Below, piece by piece: positions 34,229 to 45,282 of a stretch of 64,000 nucleotides of DNA. How positions within the stretch are numbered: position 1 is the first letter of the stretch; every line of letters begins with the position of its first letter. The translations under genes and the position numbers were made by a program. The stretch is from Actinomadura madurae (GTDB lineage Bacteria > Actinomycetota > Actinomycetes > Streptosporangiales > Streptosporangiaceae): positions 1-64,000 of the forward strand of contig NZ_FOVH01000023.1 in the NCBI RefSeq assembly GCF_900115095.1, given 5' to 3'. Under the pieces are notes generated by a model. It searched no databases and was not told the DNA's origin. It was given only the letters and a program-made list of their open reading frames with translations.

Positions 34229-34683
34229 GAGCTCCCCCGGACGATCTCTCCTGGGGGGCGTCCCGTCAACCGCTCCGCGTCGAGCGCGGCCTGCAGCAGG
34301 ACCGCCGCGGCGGCCTGGTCGACGACCTTGCGCCGGGCCTGGCCGTGCACCCCGCCGGCGCGCAGCCCGCTTTCGGCGGTCACCGTGGTGAGCCGCTCGT
34401 CGTGCAGCCGGACCGCCTCCGGGGGGAGCCGGTCGGCGAGCCGGGCGGCGAACCGGCGCGCGGCCTGCGCCGCCGGCCCCTCCCGTCCCGACAGCGACGT
34501 GGGGAGGCCGACGACGACCTCGATCGCCTCGTGCTCGGCGACGAGCTCCACCAGCCGGTCGATGTCGCCCTTGCCGCTCTTCACGGTCTCCAGCGGGGAG
34601 GCGAGGATGCCCCCCGGATCGCAGCGGGCGACCCCCACCCGCACGCTCCCGACATCGACGCCCAGCCGCACGCCCTGCCTCAC
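34225..34683 (-). CDS. ruvX: RuvX/YqgF pre-16S rRNA nuclease
   Basis: A 152-aa RNase H-fold nuclease thought to mature 16S rRNA 5' ends. GVDVGSVRVGVARCDPGG carries the first acidic residue, VVVGLPTSLSG the second region, and LHDERLTT the third. ATG start. It sits between alaS and mltG with overlapping stops and starts, the usual neighbourhood. Confidence 0.94.
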   Translation of the reverse strand: MRQGVRLGVDVGSVRVGVARCDPGGILASPLETVKSGKGDIDRLVELVAEHEAIEVVVGLPTSLSGREGPAAQAARRFAARLADRLPPEAVRLHDERLTTVTAESGLRAGGVHGQARRKVVDQAAAAVLLQAALDAERLTGRPPGEIVRGSS

Positions 34684-34735
34684 GACCCCGCCCCCGTCCG
34701 GCGCGGCCGCGCACCCATGCCCCGTCGTGCCGGCC

Positions 34736-37405
<2,670 letters not shown>

Positions 37406-37406
37406 A

Positions 37407-37727
37407 TCAGTGGCCATCCTTGTCGTTTTCGATGATCGTGTATCGCGCCTTGAGCACCCGGCGGGGCCGGGGGCCCTCGGCGTCCGGCGGTTCCTGGTCC
37501 ATGCGGACGGCCTCGCGCAGCTCCTCTTCACGGGCACGCATCTCGGTACGGACGTCCGCGGCGAAATGCCTCAACCGCTCGCCGGCGCCCTGCCCGGTCG
37601 ACACGGCCCGCGCCGCGACGCCCTCCGGGGACCAGGTGCGCGCGAACCGCTCGACGCGCCGCTTGACGCGGTGCGAGACGTAGACTCCGGCGCCCGCTCC
37701 GACCGAGAGCCAGAACAGCCGCTTCAT
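37407..37727 (-). CDS. Small membrane-associated protein (DUF6167-like)
   Basis: 106 aa with one short hydrophobic N-terminal segment (KRLFWLSVGAGAGVYVSH) followed by a basic amphipathic helix and an acidic, charged C-terminus. The family is conserved between a DUF948 gene and alaS in actinomycetes; function unknown. Its stop lies 1 nt before the alaS ATG, indicating coupling. Confidence 0.85.
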   Translation of the reverse strand: MKRLFWLSVGAGAGVYVSHRVKRRVERFARTWSPEGVAARAVSTGQGAGERLRHFAADVRTEMRAREEELREAVRMDQEPPDAEGPRPRRVLKARYTIIENDKDGH

Positions 37728-38140
37728 CTGCGTCCCCTACCCGAGGACCGGGCCCGCAGCTCCGGTTTGCCGGAGTGGGTCCGGCCGTCGCCGTCGCGGC
37801 TGCCGAGGGCCTTGCGGACTCCGTAGGAGAACGCGGCGGCCTTCACCAGCGGCCCGCCGACCACCGAGGTCATCACGGTGGTGACGGCCGAGACGTTCTG
37901 GGTGACGCCGGCGACCTGCTTGGTGATGACGTCGGTGCGGCCGAGCTGCTCGTTCGCGCGCTGCACGGTCCGGGTCATGTCGTCCAGCAGCGGGCCGGCC
38001 TGGTCGCCGATGTCGTGGACGACCTTGCTGGCCTCGCCGAGGAGGCGGGAGAGCTTCAGCAGGGTGAGCGCGATGAACGAGACGAGCACCGCCCAGAACA
38101 CGGCCACGATGAGACCTGCGACCTGTCCACCAGTAAGCAT
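37724..38140 (-). CDS. DUF948 membrane protein
   Basis: 138 aa with an N-terminal membrane helix (~8-30) and a long amphipathic helix resembling a coiled coil (LGEASKVVHDIGDQAGPLLD region), ending in a basic tail. DUF948 proteins are related to general stress proteins of unknown function. Overlaps the next gene by 4 nt. ATG at 38140. Confidence 0.88.
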   Translation of the reverse strand: MLTGGQVAGLIVAVFWAVLVSFIALTLLKLSRLLGEASKVVHDIGDQAGPLLDDMTRTVQRANEQLGRTDVITKQVAGVTQNVSAVTTVMTSVVGGPLVKAAAFSYGVRKALGSRDGDGRTHSGKPELRARSSGRGRR

Positions 38141-38248
38141 CAGGGCTTTCCGTTCGCGTGAGTCCGGCCCGGGGCCGGGCATGGCTTGACAGACCTTACC
38201 GTTACGCCACGCCACATGGCGGGAGCACCGGCCGGTGGAGATCCATCT

Positions 38249-39652
38249 TCACCGGTCCGCGGCGCCGCGCAGCACGGACCGGATCCGCGCGAGCACCTCG
38301 GTGAACCGGGACTCGGCTCCGTGCCTGGTCGGGCGATAGTACTCCCGTCCGTCCACGGTGTCGGGGGCGTACTGCTGCTTCACCACGCCGCCCGGGTGGT
38401 CGTGGGCGTACTTGTAGCCCGCCCCGTGCCCTATCTTCGCGGCGCCCTTGTAGTGCGCGTCGCGCAGATGCCCGGGGACCGGGCCCGCGAGGCCCTGGCG
38501 GACGTCGCCGAGCGCCCCGTCCACCGCCATGACCACCGCGTTGGACTTGGGCGCCAGGGACAGGTGGATCACCGCCTGGGCCAGGTTGATGCGGGCCTCG
38601 GGCAGCCCGACGAACTCCACGGCCTGCGCGGCGGCGACGGCCGTCTGCAGCGCCGTGGGGTCGGCCATGCCGACGTCCTCGCTGGCGTGCACGATCAGCC
38701 GCCGGGCGATGAACCGGGCGTCCTCGCCGGCCTCGATCATGCGGGCGAGGTAGTGCAGTGCCGCGTCCACGTCGCTGCCGCGGATGCTCTTGATGAACGC
38801 GCTGATGACGTCGTAGTGCTGGTCGCCCTCGCGGTCGTAGCGGACGGCCGCCCGGTCGACGGCCTTCTCCAGCACGTCGGCGTCGACCGCGCCGCCGTCC
38901 TCGACGACGAGCGACGCGGCCTCCAGGTAGGTGAGGGCGCGGCGGGCGTCGCCGCCGGCCAGCCGGATCAGGTGGTCCTCGGCGGCGGGGTCGAGGGTGA
39001 CGGCGCCGCCCAGGCCGCGTTCGTCGGCGAGCGCGCGGCGGACCACCTCGCGCAGGTCGTCCTCGCCGAGCGGCTCCAGGGTCAGCAGCAGCGACCGCGA
39101 CAGCAGCGGGCTGATGACGGAGAAGAACGGGTTCTCGGTGGTGGCGCCGATGAAGGAGACCCAGCGGTTCTCCACGGCGGGGAGCAGGGCGTCCTGCTGG
39201 GCCTTGTTGAAGCGGTGCACCTCGTCGACGAACAGGACCGTCTGCCGCCCGGTCATGCCGAGCTCGCGCCGCGCCAGGTCGATCTCGGCGCGGACGCGCT
39301 TGACGCCGTCGCTGACGGCGGAGATCTCCACGAACCGGCGGGACGTGACGTGGCTGACGACGGTGGCCAGGGTGGTCTTGCCCGTGCCCGGCGGCCCCCA
39401 CAGCACGAGCGACATGGGCACGTCGCGGTCGACGAGCTGGCGGATCGGCGTGCCGGGGCCGAGCAGGTGGCTCTGGCCGACGACCTCGTCCAGCCCGCGG
39501 GGACGCATCCGGACGGCGAGCGGCTGCGCCGCGCCGCCCGGGGCGGGCACGCCCGCGGCCGGCACGTCCGGGGCCGCCGGCCGCGCCGTCCCGCCGGTCT
39601 CCGGGGCGTCGAAAAGGCCCTCCGGCTCGCCCGATTCCGCCATGCTGGTCAC
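38249..39652 (-). CDS. rarA: Replication-associated recombination protein RarA
   Basis: AAA+ ATPase of the MgsA/WRNIP1 family that acts at stalled forks, 467 aa. Walker A GPPGTGKTT (~63-71), Walker B VLFVDEVHRF, sensor 1 GATTENP and the C-terminal tetramer domain with SALIRRLIVHASEDVG-like IARRLIVHASEDVG are intact. An Ala/Pro-rich N-terminal ~35 residues is extra. An inverted repeat at 38232-38255 overlaps its end and may terminate transcripts. Confidence 0.95.
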   Translation of the reverse strand: MTSMAESGEPEGLFDAPETGGTARPAAPDVPAAGVPAPGGAAQPLAVRMRPRGLDEVVGQSHLLGPGTPIRQLVDRDVPMSLVLWGPPGTGKTTLATVVSHVTSRRFVEISAVSDGVKRVRAEIDLARRELGMTGRQTVLFVDEVHRFNKAQQDALLPAVENRWVSFIGATTENPFFSVISPLLSRSLLLTLEPLGEDDLREVVRRALADERGLGGAVTLDPAAEDHLIRLAGGDARRALTYLEAASLVVEDGGAVDADVLEKAVDRAAVRYDREGDQHYDVISAFIKSIRGSDVDAALHYLARMIEAGEDARFIARRLIVHASEDVGMADPTALQTAVAAAQAVEFVGLPEARINLAQAVIHLSLAPKSNAVVMAVDGALGDVRQGLAGPVPGHLRDAHYKGAAKIGHGAGYKYAHDHPGGVVKQQYAPDTVDGREYYRPTRHGAESRFTEVLARIRSVLRGAADR

Positions 39653-39751
39653 GCTCCGACACTATCTCGCGGCACGGACATTCCCGGACGGGAACCCGGG
39701 GCCGGGGTCCGGCGTTGGAACAGCCCGGAAGGCGCGTTCTGGAGCGTGACG

Positions 39752-40198
39752 GTGTCAGGTTCGACCCCACGTGGGCGCCACGGGCTGGCCGGTCTGCTCG
39801 TGGCGCTGTTCGTCGTGGGCGGGCTGATCTTCAGCTACGGGCTGGGGCACGGGGCTCCGGCGCGCGTGTGCACCCAGCACGCGGTCAGCGTCCCCGTCGG
39901 CGCCGTTTCCGCCGGCGGCGACCACGCGCAGCAGGGGGAAGGGGCCGGGCCGTCCAGCGGCTTCCACGGCCTCGCGGGCGCGGTGCTGACCAGCCCGGAC
40001 AAGCCCCCCGCGCCCGTGCCGACGGAGGCCTGCCTCTGCCTGGCCGTGCTCCTGTCCCTCCTGCTCCTCGGGCTGGCCGGCGGGTTCCGCCGGCCGCTCT
40101 CGCGTCTGCCGGCGCGCGCCGGCTGGGCGCTCGCGCCGCCGCCCGGTGCCCCGGCCGCGGCCGCGTGCGCCCCCGCCCTCCAGGTCCTCCGGCTGTGA
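39752..40198 (+). CDS. Small membrane protein (DUF6153-like)
   Basis: 148 aa with two hydrophobic segments (~10-30 and ~90-110) and an intervening extracytoplasmic part rich in Gly/Pro that contains Cys and His (ARVCTQHAV, GGDHAQQ, ACLCLAV). GTG at 39752 with GGAG 8 nt upstream is preferred over the GTG at 39746. The Cys/His content and the downstream DUF3105 and DUF305 genes suggest a metal-handling set, unproven. Confidence 0.72.
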   Translation: MSGSTPRGRHGLAGLLVALFVVGGLIFSYGLGHGAPARVCTQHAVSVPVGAVSAGGDHAQQGEGAGPSSGFHGLAGAVLTSPDKPPAPVPTEACLCLAVLLSLLLLGLAGGFRRPLSRLPARAGWALAPPPGAPAAAACAPALQVLRL

Positions 40199-40299
40199 CG
40201 GACCGGCCGTAAGGCCGCCCGCGCCGCCGTGTCGCCCTTCGCGCGATACGGCGCTGCCCTCGTGTCCGTATCCGCAGCACCACTGAGAGGACCGCTCTC

Positions 40300-40953
40300 A
40301 TGTCCAAGAGCGCCCGCATCAAGAACGCACGCAACAACGGCAACGCACGCGCGAAGAACTCCCCTAAGAAGAACGCCCCCAGGAAGAACGCGTTGACGCA
40401 GCGCGAGGTCCCCTGGGGCAGCATCGCCTTCTTCGGTGTGATCGGCCTGGTGGCCGTCCTCGCCATCGGGTACGCGTTCATGCAGACCAGGACGTCGTCC
40501 GCCGACTCCGTGTCCATCTCCGGCCTGGTCACCAAGGACGGCCTGAGCAGCGACCACGTCGCCGGCACCGTCGCGTACGACACCGCCCCGCCCATGGGCG
40601 GGAACCACAACCCCGTCTGGCAGAACTGCGACGGCCGCGTCTACGACGCGCCGCTGCAGAACGAGAACGCCGTCCACTCCCTGGAGCACGGCGCCGTGTG
40701 GATCACCTACCGCCCCGGTCTGGCGCCCGACCAGCTGGAGGTGCTCCGCAGCAAGGTCACCGGCACCGACTACACGCTGCTGAGCCCGTACCCGTCCCAG
40801 GACTCTCCCGTCACGCTCACCGCCTGGGGCAGGCAGCTCAAGCTCCAGAACGCCACCGACCCCCGCGTCGACGCGTTCCTGCGCGCCTTCGTGAAGGGTC
40901 CCCAGACGCCCGAGCCGGGCGCGGCCTGCGACGGCGCCAAGGACACCGCGTGA
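40300..40953 (+). CDS. DUF3105 membrane-anchored protein
   Basis: 217 aa: a very basic, Asn/Lys-rich cytoplasmic tail (~35 residues), one membrane helix (~42-62), then an extracytoplasmic domain with PPMGGNHNPVWQNC and HSLEHGAVWITY, the two signature blocks of DUF3105. The HNP and EHG motifs look like metal or cofactor ligands. Overlaps the DUF305 gene as GTGA. Function unknown. Confidence 0.92.
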   Translation: MSKSARIKNARNNGNARAKNSPKKNAPRKNALTQREVPWGSIAFFGVIGLVAVLAIGYAFMQTRTSSADSVSISGLVTKDGLSSDHVAGTVAYDTAPPMGGNHNPVWQNCDGRVYDAPLQNENAVHSLEHGAVWITYRPGLAPDQLEVLRSKVTGTDYTLLSPYPSQDSPVTLTAWGRQLKLQNATDPRVDAFLRAFVKGPQTPEPGAACDGAKDTA

Positions 40954-41579
40954 CCGGGAGCGCCCCGGCTCCGCGAGGACGGCGGGTCACCGTCGTCCTC
41001 GCGGCGCTCGTCCTGCTCGCCGGCGCCGTCCTGGTGGCGATGGCCGTCGCGCGCTCCGGCCGTCCCGGAACCGACGGCCCGGAGGCCGGGTTCGCCCGCG
41101 ACATGGGCGCCCACCACGCCCAGGCGGTGCGGATGTCGTTCATCGTCAGGGACCGGACGGACGACGCGGAGGTCAGGCTGCTCGCCTACGACATCATCAA
41201 CACCCAGTCCGCCCAGATCGGCATGATGACGGCATGGCTGGATGAATGGGGCCTGCCGCAGGCGGAGCCGTCCGGCCGGATGCGCTGGATGTCCGGGCAC
41301 GGCGGCCACCGGGGTGGCGGGGAGGCCGCGATGCCGGGCATGGCGACGCGCGCGCAGCTCGCCGACCTGGAAAGGGCGTCCGGCCGCGCCGCCGAGGTGC
41401 TGTACCTGCGGCTGATGATCGCGCACCATCGGGGCGGCGTCGCCATGGCGCGGGCGGTGCTCGCCCGCACCGGCCACGACCGGGTCCGCCGGCTGGCCGG
41501 GACGATGGTGACAGGACAGGAGGCGGAGATCAGGCAGATGAACACCCTGCTCCGCGCCCGCGGCGCCGCCGCGGCGTGA
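40950..41579 (+). CDS. DUF305 ferritin-like secreted or anchored protein
   Basis: 209 aa with an N-terminal membrane segment (~12-34). Two helical repeats each carry a His/Met cluster: DMGAHHAQAVRMS (~50) and LMIAHHRGGVAMA (~157), the duplicated DUF305 pattern that resembles a metal-binding four-helix bundle, often near copper genes. A Met/His-rich linker (MSGHGGHRGG...MPGMA) adds to the metal-binding impression. GTG overlaps the DUF3105 stop. Confidence 0.92.
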   Translation: MTGSAPAPRGRRVTVVLAALVLLAGAVLVAMAVARSGRPGTDGPEAGFARDMGAHHAQAVRMSFIVRDRTDDAEVRLLAYDIINTQSAQIGMMTAWLDEWGLPQAEPSGRMRWMSGHGGHRGGGEAAMPGMATRAQLADLERASGRAAEVLYLRLMIAHHRGGVAMARAVLARTGHDRVRRLAGTMVTGQEAEIRQMNTLLRARGAAAA

Positions 41580-41644
41580 TCCCGGACAGGCGACCTTCGC
41601 GATAGCGCTTGACAGCGGGGTCGGATCGCGGGTCACTGACCACC

Positions 41645-42205
41645 ATGGCTCACAACCTCAGCGGCTACCACCGGGCCCTCGACCTCTTCGAGGGCCTGGT
41701 GGCCGGCGTCCCCCGCGACGGGTGGGACACGCCGTCGCCCTGCGAGGGGTGGACCGCCCGGGACGTCGCCGGCCACGTGGCCGGCGGGCAGTACCTGATC
41801 CGGGCGCTGGCCGCCGGCGGACCCGAGCCCGACATCGCCCGCGACCCCGCCAGGTTCGTCGCGGGCGACGTGCTGATGAGCTGGCGGACGGCCCGCAAGG
41901 AGTGCGCCGCGGCCCTCACCCCGGACGCTCTGGGCGCGCTGATCCCGTTCGGCGCGCTGGGCGAGCTCCCCCTGGGCGACTATCTGGAGGGCTACCTCCT
42001 GGAACCGCTGGTGCACGCCTGGGACCTGGCCGTGGCCACCGGCCAGCCGTCCCGCCTCGACCCCGACCTCGTCCACCACGCGTTCGCCACCGCCCAGGTC
42101 CTCGCCGCGCCGCTGCGCGCCGCGGGTCGCCTGGCCCCGCCCCTCCGGGCCCCCCGGGGCGCGGACGAGCAGACCCGGATGCTCGCCTTCCTCGGCAGGT
42201 GCTGA
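41645..42205 (+). CDS. TIGR03086-type DinB-like protein
   Basis: 186 aa of the mycothiol-dependent maleylpyruvate isomerase/DinB helical fold. GWDTPSPCEGWTARDVAGHVAG near residue 25 is the family signature with the first metal-binding His, and VHAWDLAVATGQ near 120 supplies another. Such proteins often use mycothiol as cofactor. ATG at 41645 follows a weak ribosome site. Monocistronic; the substrate is unknown. Confidence 0.85.
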   Translation: MAHNLSGYHRALDLFEGLVAGVPRDGWDTPSPCEGWTARDVAGHVAGGQYLIRALAAGGPEPDIARDPARFVAGDVLMSWRTARKECAAALTPDALGALIPFGALGELPLGDYLEGYLLEPLVHAWDLAVATGQPSRLDPDLVHHAFATAQVLAAPLRAAGRLAPPLRAPRGADEQTRMLAFLGRC

Positions 42206-42226
42206 CCAGGGGCCGCCCCTGGGAGG

Positions 42227-43462
42227 TCAGGAGAACTCGGCGAGGGTGCGTTCGGCTTCCTCCAGCCAGGCGCGGCGGGCGGTGAGGGCCTCCTCGGCCT
42301 CCCGGACGTCCCTGTCGCGGCCCGCCTCACGGGCCTTGCCGAGGCGCTTCTCCAGCTGCTCGATGGAGCTGCGCAGCTGCCCGACGGTGGCCTCGGCGCG
42401 GGCGCGGGCCTCGGGGTTGGTGCGGCGCCACTCGTTCTCCTCGGCGGAGCGGACGGCCTCCTCGATCTTGCGGAGCCGGCCTTCGAGGCGGTCGCGCTGG
42501 TCGCGGGGGACCATGCCGGCGGCCTCCCACCGCTCCTGGATCGCGCGCAGCGCCTGCCGGGCCTGCCGGACGTCCCGGACGGGCAGCAGCCGCTCGGCCT
42601 CGGCGAGGATCTTCTCCTTCTCCTCGGCGTGCTCGCGGAACTCGGCGTCGCGCTCGGCGAACGCGGCGCTGCGGGCCTGGAAGAAGGTGTCCTGAGCGCC
42701 CTTGAAGCGGGCCCACAGGTCCTCCTCGGCGTCGCGGGAGGCGCGCCCGGCCATCTTCCAGCGGCGCATGAGGTCGCGGTAGGCGGCGGCCGTCTCGCCC
42801 CAGTCGGTGGAGCCGGACATCGACTCGGCCTCGGCGACCAGGCGCTCCTTTTCCCTGCGGGCCTCCTCGCGCTGGTCGTCGAGGGTGGCGAAGTAGACCT
42901 TGCGGCGCTTCGTGAAGGCATTGCGGGCGGCCGACAGCCGCTTCCACAGGGCGGTCTCGGTGGGGCGGTCGATGCGGTCGGCCGCCTTCCACTCCTCGAC
43001 CAGCTGGCGGAGGCGCTCGCCGCCGTTCTTCCAGTGCGTCTCCTCGACGGCGATGCGCTCGGCCTCGGCGACGATCCGCTCCTTGACCTCGCGGGCCTCG
43101 TGGCGGTGCTGCTCGCGCTGGGCCTTGACCTGCTCGCGGCGCCGCCCCACGTCCTCGGTGAGGGCGTCCAGGCGGCGGGTCAGCGCGTCGAGGTCGCCGA
43201 CGGCGTGCGCGTCGGCGACGGCCTCGCGGAGCCGGTCGATGCTCTGCTGGGCCTGGGCGGGCTGCAGGTCGGTGGTGCGGACCCGCTGTTCGAGCAGGCC
43301 GATCTCGGTGACGAGCGCGTCGTACTTGCGCTTGAAGTAGGCCAGGGCCTCCTCAGGCGCACCGGCCTGCCAGGACCCGACGACGCGCTCGCCGCCGGCC
43401 GTCCTGACGTACACGGTGCCGTCCTCGTCCACCCGGCCCCAGGGATCGGTCGCGCTGGACAC
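42227..43462 (-). CDS. DUF349 protein
   Basis: 411 aa made of an N-terminal ~60-residue globular part (GRVDEDGTVYVRTAGGERVV) and repeated charged three-helix DUF349 units with WK/RF-type motifs such as LWKRLSAARNAFTKRRK and LWARFKGAQDTFFQAR. The rest is coiled coil. The related E. coli gene is of uncertain function. GTG start at 43462. It is next to a cyclophilin gene on the same strand. Confidence 0.9.
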   Translation of the reverse strand: MSSATDPWGRVDEDGTVYVRTAGGERVVGSWQAGAPEEALAYFKRKYDALVTEIGLLEQRVRTTDLQPAQAQQSIDRLREAVADAHAVGDLDALTRRLDALTEDVGRRREQVKAQREQHRHEAREVKERIVAEAERIAVEETHWKNGGERLRQLVEEWKAADRIDRPTETALWKRLSAARNAFTKRRKVYFATLDDQREEARREKERLVAEAESMSGSTDWGETAAAYRDLMRRWKMAGRASRDAEEDLWARFKGAQDTFFQARSAAFAERDAEFREHAEEKEKILAEAERLLPVRDVRQARQALRAIQERWEAAGMVPRDQRDRLEGRLRKIEEAVRSAEENEWRRTNPEARARAEATVGQLRSSIEQLEKRLGKAREAGRDRDVREAEEALTARRAWLEEAERTLAEFS

Positions 43463-43534
43463 CCTTGCCTCCTGAATCGCGGGCCCGGACGGCTCTCACC
43501 TTCCGGACCCTCCACACCTTAGTATCCCGTTCGC

Positions 43535-44287
43535 CTATTTCCCGGCGATCGTGACGTCCTGGATCTCTACCTTCTTCTTCGGCTTACCGTCGCCCTTCGG
43601 GTCCGAACCCGCCTTGGCGACCTTCTGCAGCACGTCCAGCCCCTTCGTGATCTTCCCGAAGACGGTGTAGTCCGGCTGGAGCTGCGAGTCCTTGTAGACC
43701 ATGAAGAACTGGCTGCCGTTGGAGTCGGGAAGCTGGCTGTGCGCCATCGCGAGCGTTCCCTCGGTGTACATGGCGCCATTGGTGTTCTCGTTGGCGTACT
43801 GGTAGCCCGGACCGCCCGTTCCCTTCGCGGTCGGGTCGCCGCACTGCAGGACGTTCAGGCCGCCGCTCGTGAGCCGGTGGCACGAGGTCTTGTCAAAGAA
43901 GTTCTTCTGCGCCAGATACGTGAAGGAATTGACCGTGCACGGCGCCTTGTCGCCGTAAAGCTGCATCTCCACGTCGCCCTGATTGGTCTTCACGGTCGCC
44001 TGGACGACGCCCTTGTGCGCGGGCGTCGCCGGCGGGGTGCCGAGCCCCTTGGGCGCGCCCTCCCCCGGCGCCTCCTTGTAGGTGCACGCGGGCTCGGCGG
44101 CCGTGGACTCGTCGTCCTTGCCGGTGAACACCATGAAGGCGACCCCGCCGACGACGATGACCGCCACCCCGGCGGCCGCGCTGATGATCTTGAGTCGGCG
44201 CGCCCTCGCCGCCTCCTGCGCCCGCCGCTGTTGCTGGCGCTCGTAGCGTTGCCGCGCGAGCTGCTTCTTGCGGTCTCTCCCCGCCAC
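43535..44287 (-). CDS. Membrane-anchored peptidyl-prolyl cis-trans isomerase (cyclophilin)
   Basis: 250 aa: a basic cytoplasmic tail rich in RRQQ, one membrane helix (~33-54) and an extracytoplasmic cyclophilin domain with SCHRLTSGGLNVLQCGDPTA and GSQFFMVYKDS. The Trp of human cyclophilin is not conserved, as in many bacterial forms. It catalyses proline isomerisation of secreted proteins. GTG start. The 44288-44530 region beyond is intergenic and holds the start region of the divergent MBL gene. Confidence 0.94.
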   Translation of the reverse strand: MAGRDRKKQLARQRYERQQQRRAQEAARARRLKIISAAAGVAVIVVGGVAFMVFTGKDDESTAAEPACTYKEAPGEGAPKGLGTPPATPAHKGVVQATVKTNQGDVEMQLYGDKAPCTVNSFTYLAQKNFFDKTSCHRLTSGGLNVLQCGDPTAKGTGGPGYQYANENTNGAMYTEGTLAMAHSQLPDSNGSQFFMVYKDSQLQPDYTVFGKITKGLDVLQKVAKAGSDPKGDGKPKKKVEIQDVTIAGK

Positions 44288-44530
44288 GTGCCTCGCCTCT
44301 CCGGTGTGATCAGGTGAACGTGCAGCGCATAGTAGCGGTACCGGGGAGTAAAAGCGTCTCGACGTTCAGGGAGCGCTTTCCCGCCGCCCCGCCGCGACCG
44401 TGCGCCGGCCGGACCGGCCCGCGGGACCCCTGGCCCGACACGGCGACCGCGCTATCTCGTTCGCGGTGGCCGCGGCGGCGCCGGTACCCTCGGACAGGCC
44501 CAACCGAGATGGTTCTAAGGAAGGACGACC

Positions 44531-45271
44531 GTGCTCGTCGCCGGGTTCCCCGCCGGATCGTTCGCCGCGAACTGCTATGTCGTGGCACCCGCCGCGGGTG
44601 AGGAATGCGTGATCATCGACCCCGGCCAGGACGCCGAGGACGGGATCGAGGAGATCCTGCGCGAGCACCGGCTGAAGCCGGTCGCGGTGCTGCTCACGCA
44701 CGGCCACATCGACCACGTGTGGTCGGTGGCCCCGGTGTGCGGCGCCAAGGACGTCCCCGCCTACGTCCATCCGGACGACCGCGACCTGCTCACCGACCCG
44801 GCCAAGGGCCTGTCGCTCGGCGCCGGGCAGCAGCTGTTCGGCGGCCTGGAGCTGTCGGAGCCGGACGACGTGAAGGAGCTGGCGGACGGGGCCGTGCTGG
44901 AGCTGGCGGGCCTGAGCTTCACCGTCGACCACGCACCGGGCCATACGCCGGGGTCGGTGACCTTCCGGACGCCGAAGACGCAGCAGGTCCCCGACGTGAT
45001 GTTCACGGGCGACCTGCTGTTCGCCGGCTCCATCGGACGCACCGACCTGCCGGGCGGATCGTACGAGGAGATCCTCGCGAGCCTGGGCCGGGTGTGCCTG
45101 ACCATGCCCGACGAGACGGCCGTCCTGCCCGGCCACGGCGAGCAGACCACAATCGGCCGTGAGCGGGCCACCAATCCGTTTCTCACCGGGCTCTTGCCGG
45201 GGGGTACAGGGGGGTCGTCCCCCCTGAAGGAAACGGGTGCGCCTGCGGACGGACCCAACAAGGGATTCTGA
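44531..45271 (+). CDS. MBL-fold hydrolase, glyoxalase II-like
   Basis: 246 aa. The metal motif THGHIDH (~57-63), the second ligand H in VDHAPGHTPG (~138), Asp in FTGDLLF (~160) and PGHGEQTTIG (~210) are all present, as in hydroxyacylglutathione hydrolase-type enzymes. The C-terminal ~25 residues (from LPGGTGGSSP) are encoded by a degenerate copy of the GC hairpin repeat and look recently acquired. GTG start with AAGGAAGG upstream. It is followed by hisS after 11 nt. Confidence 0.92.
   Translation: MLVAGFPAGSFAANCYVVAPAAGEECVIIDPGQDAEDGIEEILREHRLKPVAVLLTHGHIDHVWSVAPVCGAKDVPAYVHPDDRDLLTDPAKGLSLGAGQQLFGGLELSEPDDVKELADGAVLELAGLSFTVDHAPGHTPGSVTFRTPKTQQVPDVMFTGDLLFAGSIGRTDLPGGSYEEILASLGRVCLTMPDETAVLPGHGEQTTIGRERATNPFLTGLLPGGTGGSSPLKETGAPADGPNKGF
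45200..45240 (+). repeat. Degenerate copy of the GC hairpin repeat inside the MBL gene
   Basis: On the plus strand CCGGGGGGT is followed by a perfect hairpin CAGGGGGG-TCGT-CCCCCCTG (45207-45226) and then GAAGGAAACGGGTG, closely resembling the ruv copies in element order. Here it lies within coding sequence and supplies the protein's C-terminal tail, with no start codon in use. Confidence 0.5.
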
Positions 45272-45282
45272 CCTAAAAGACC

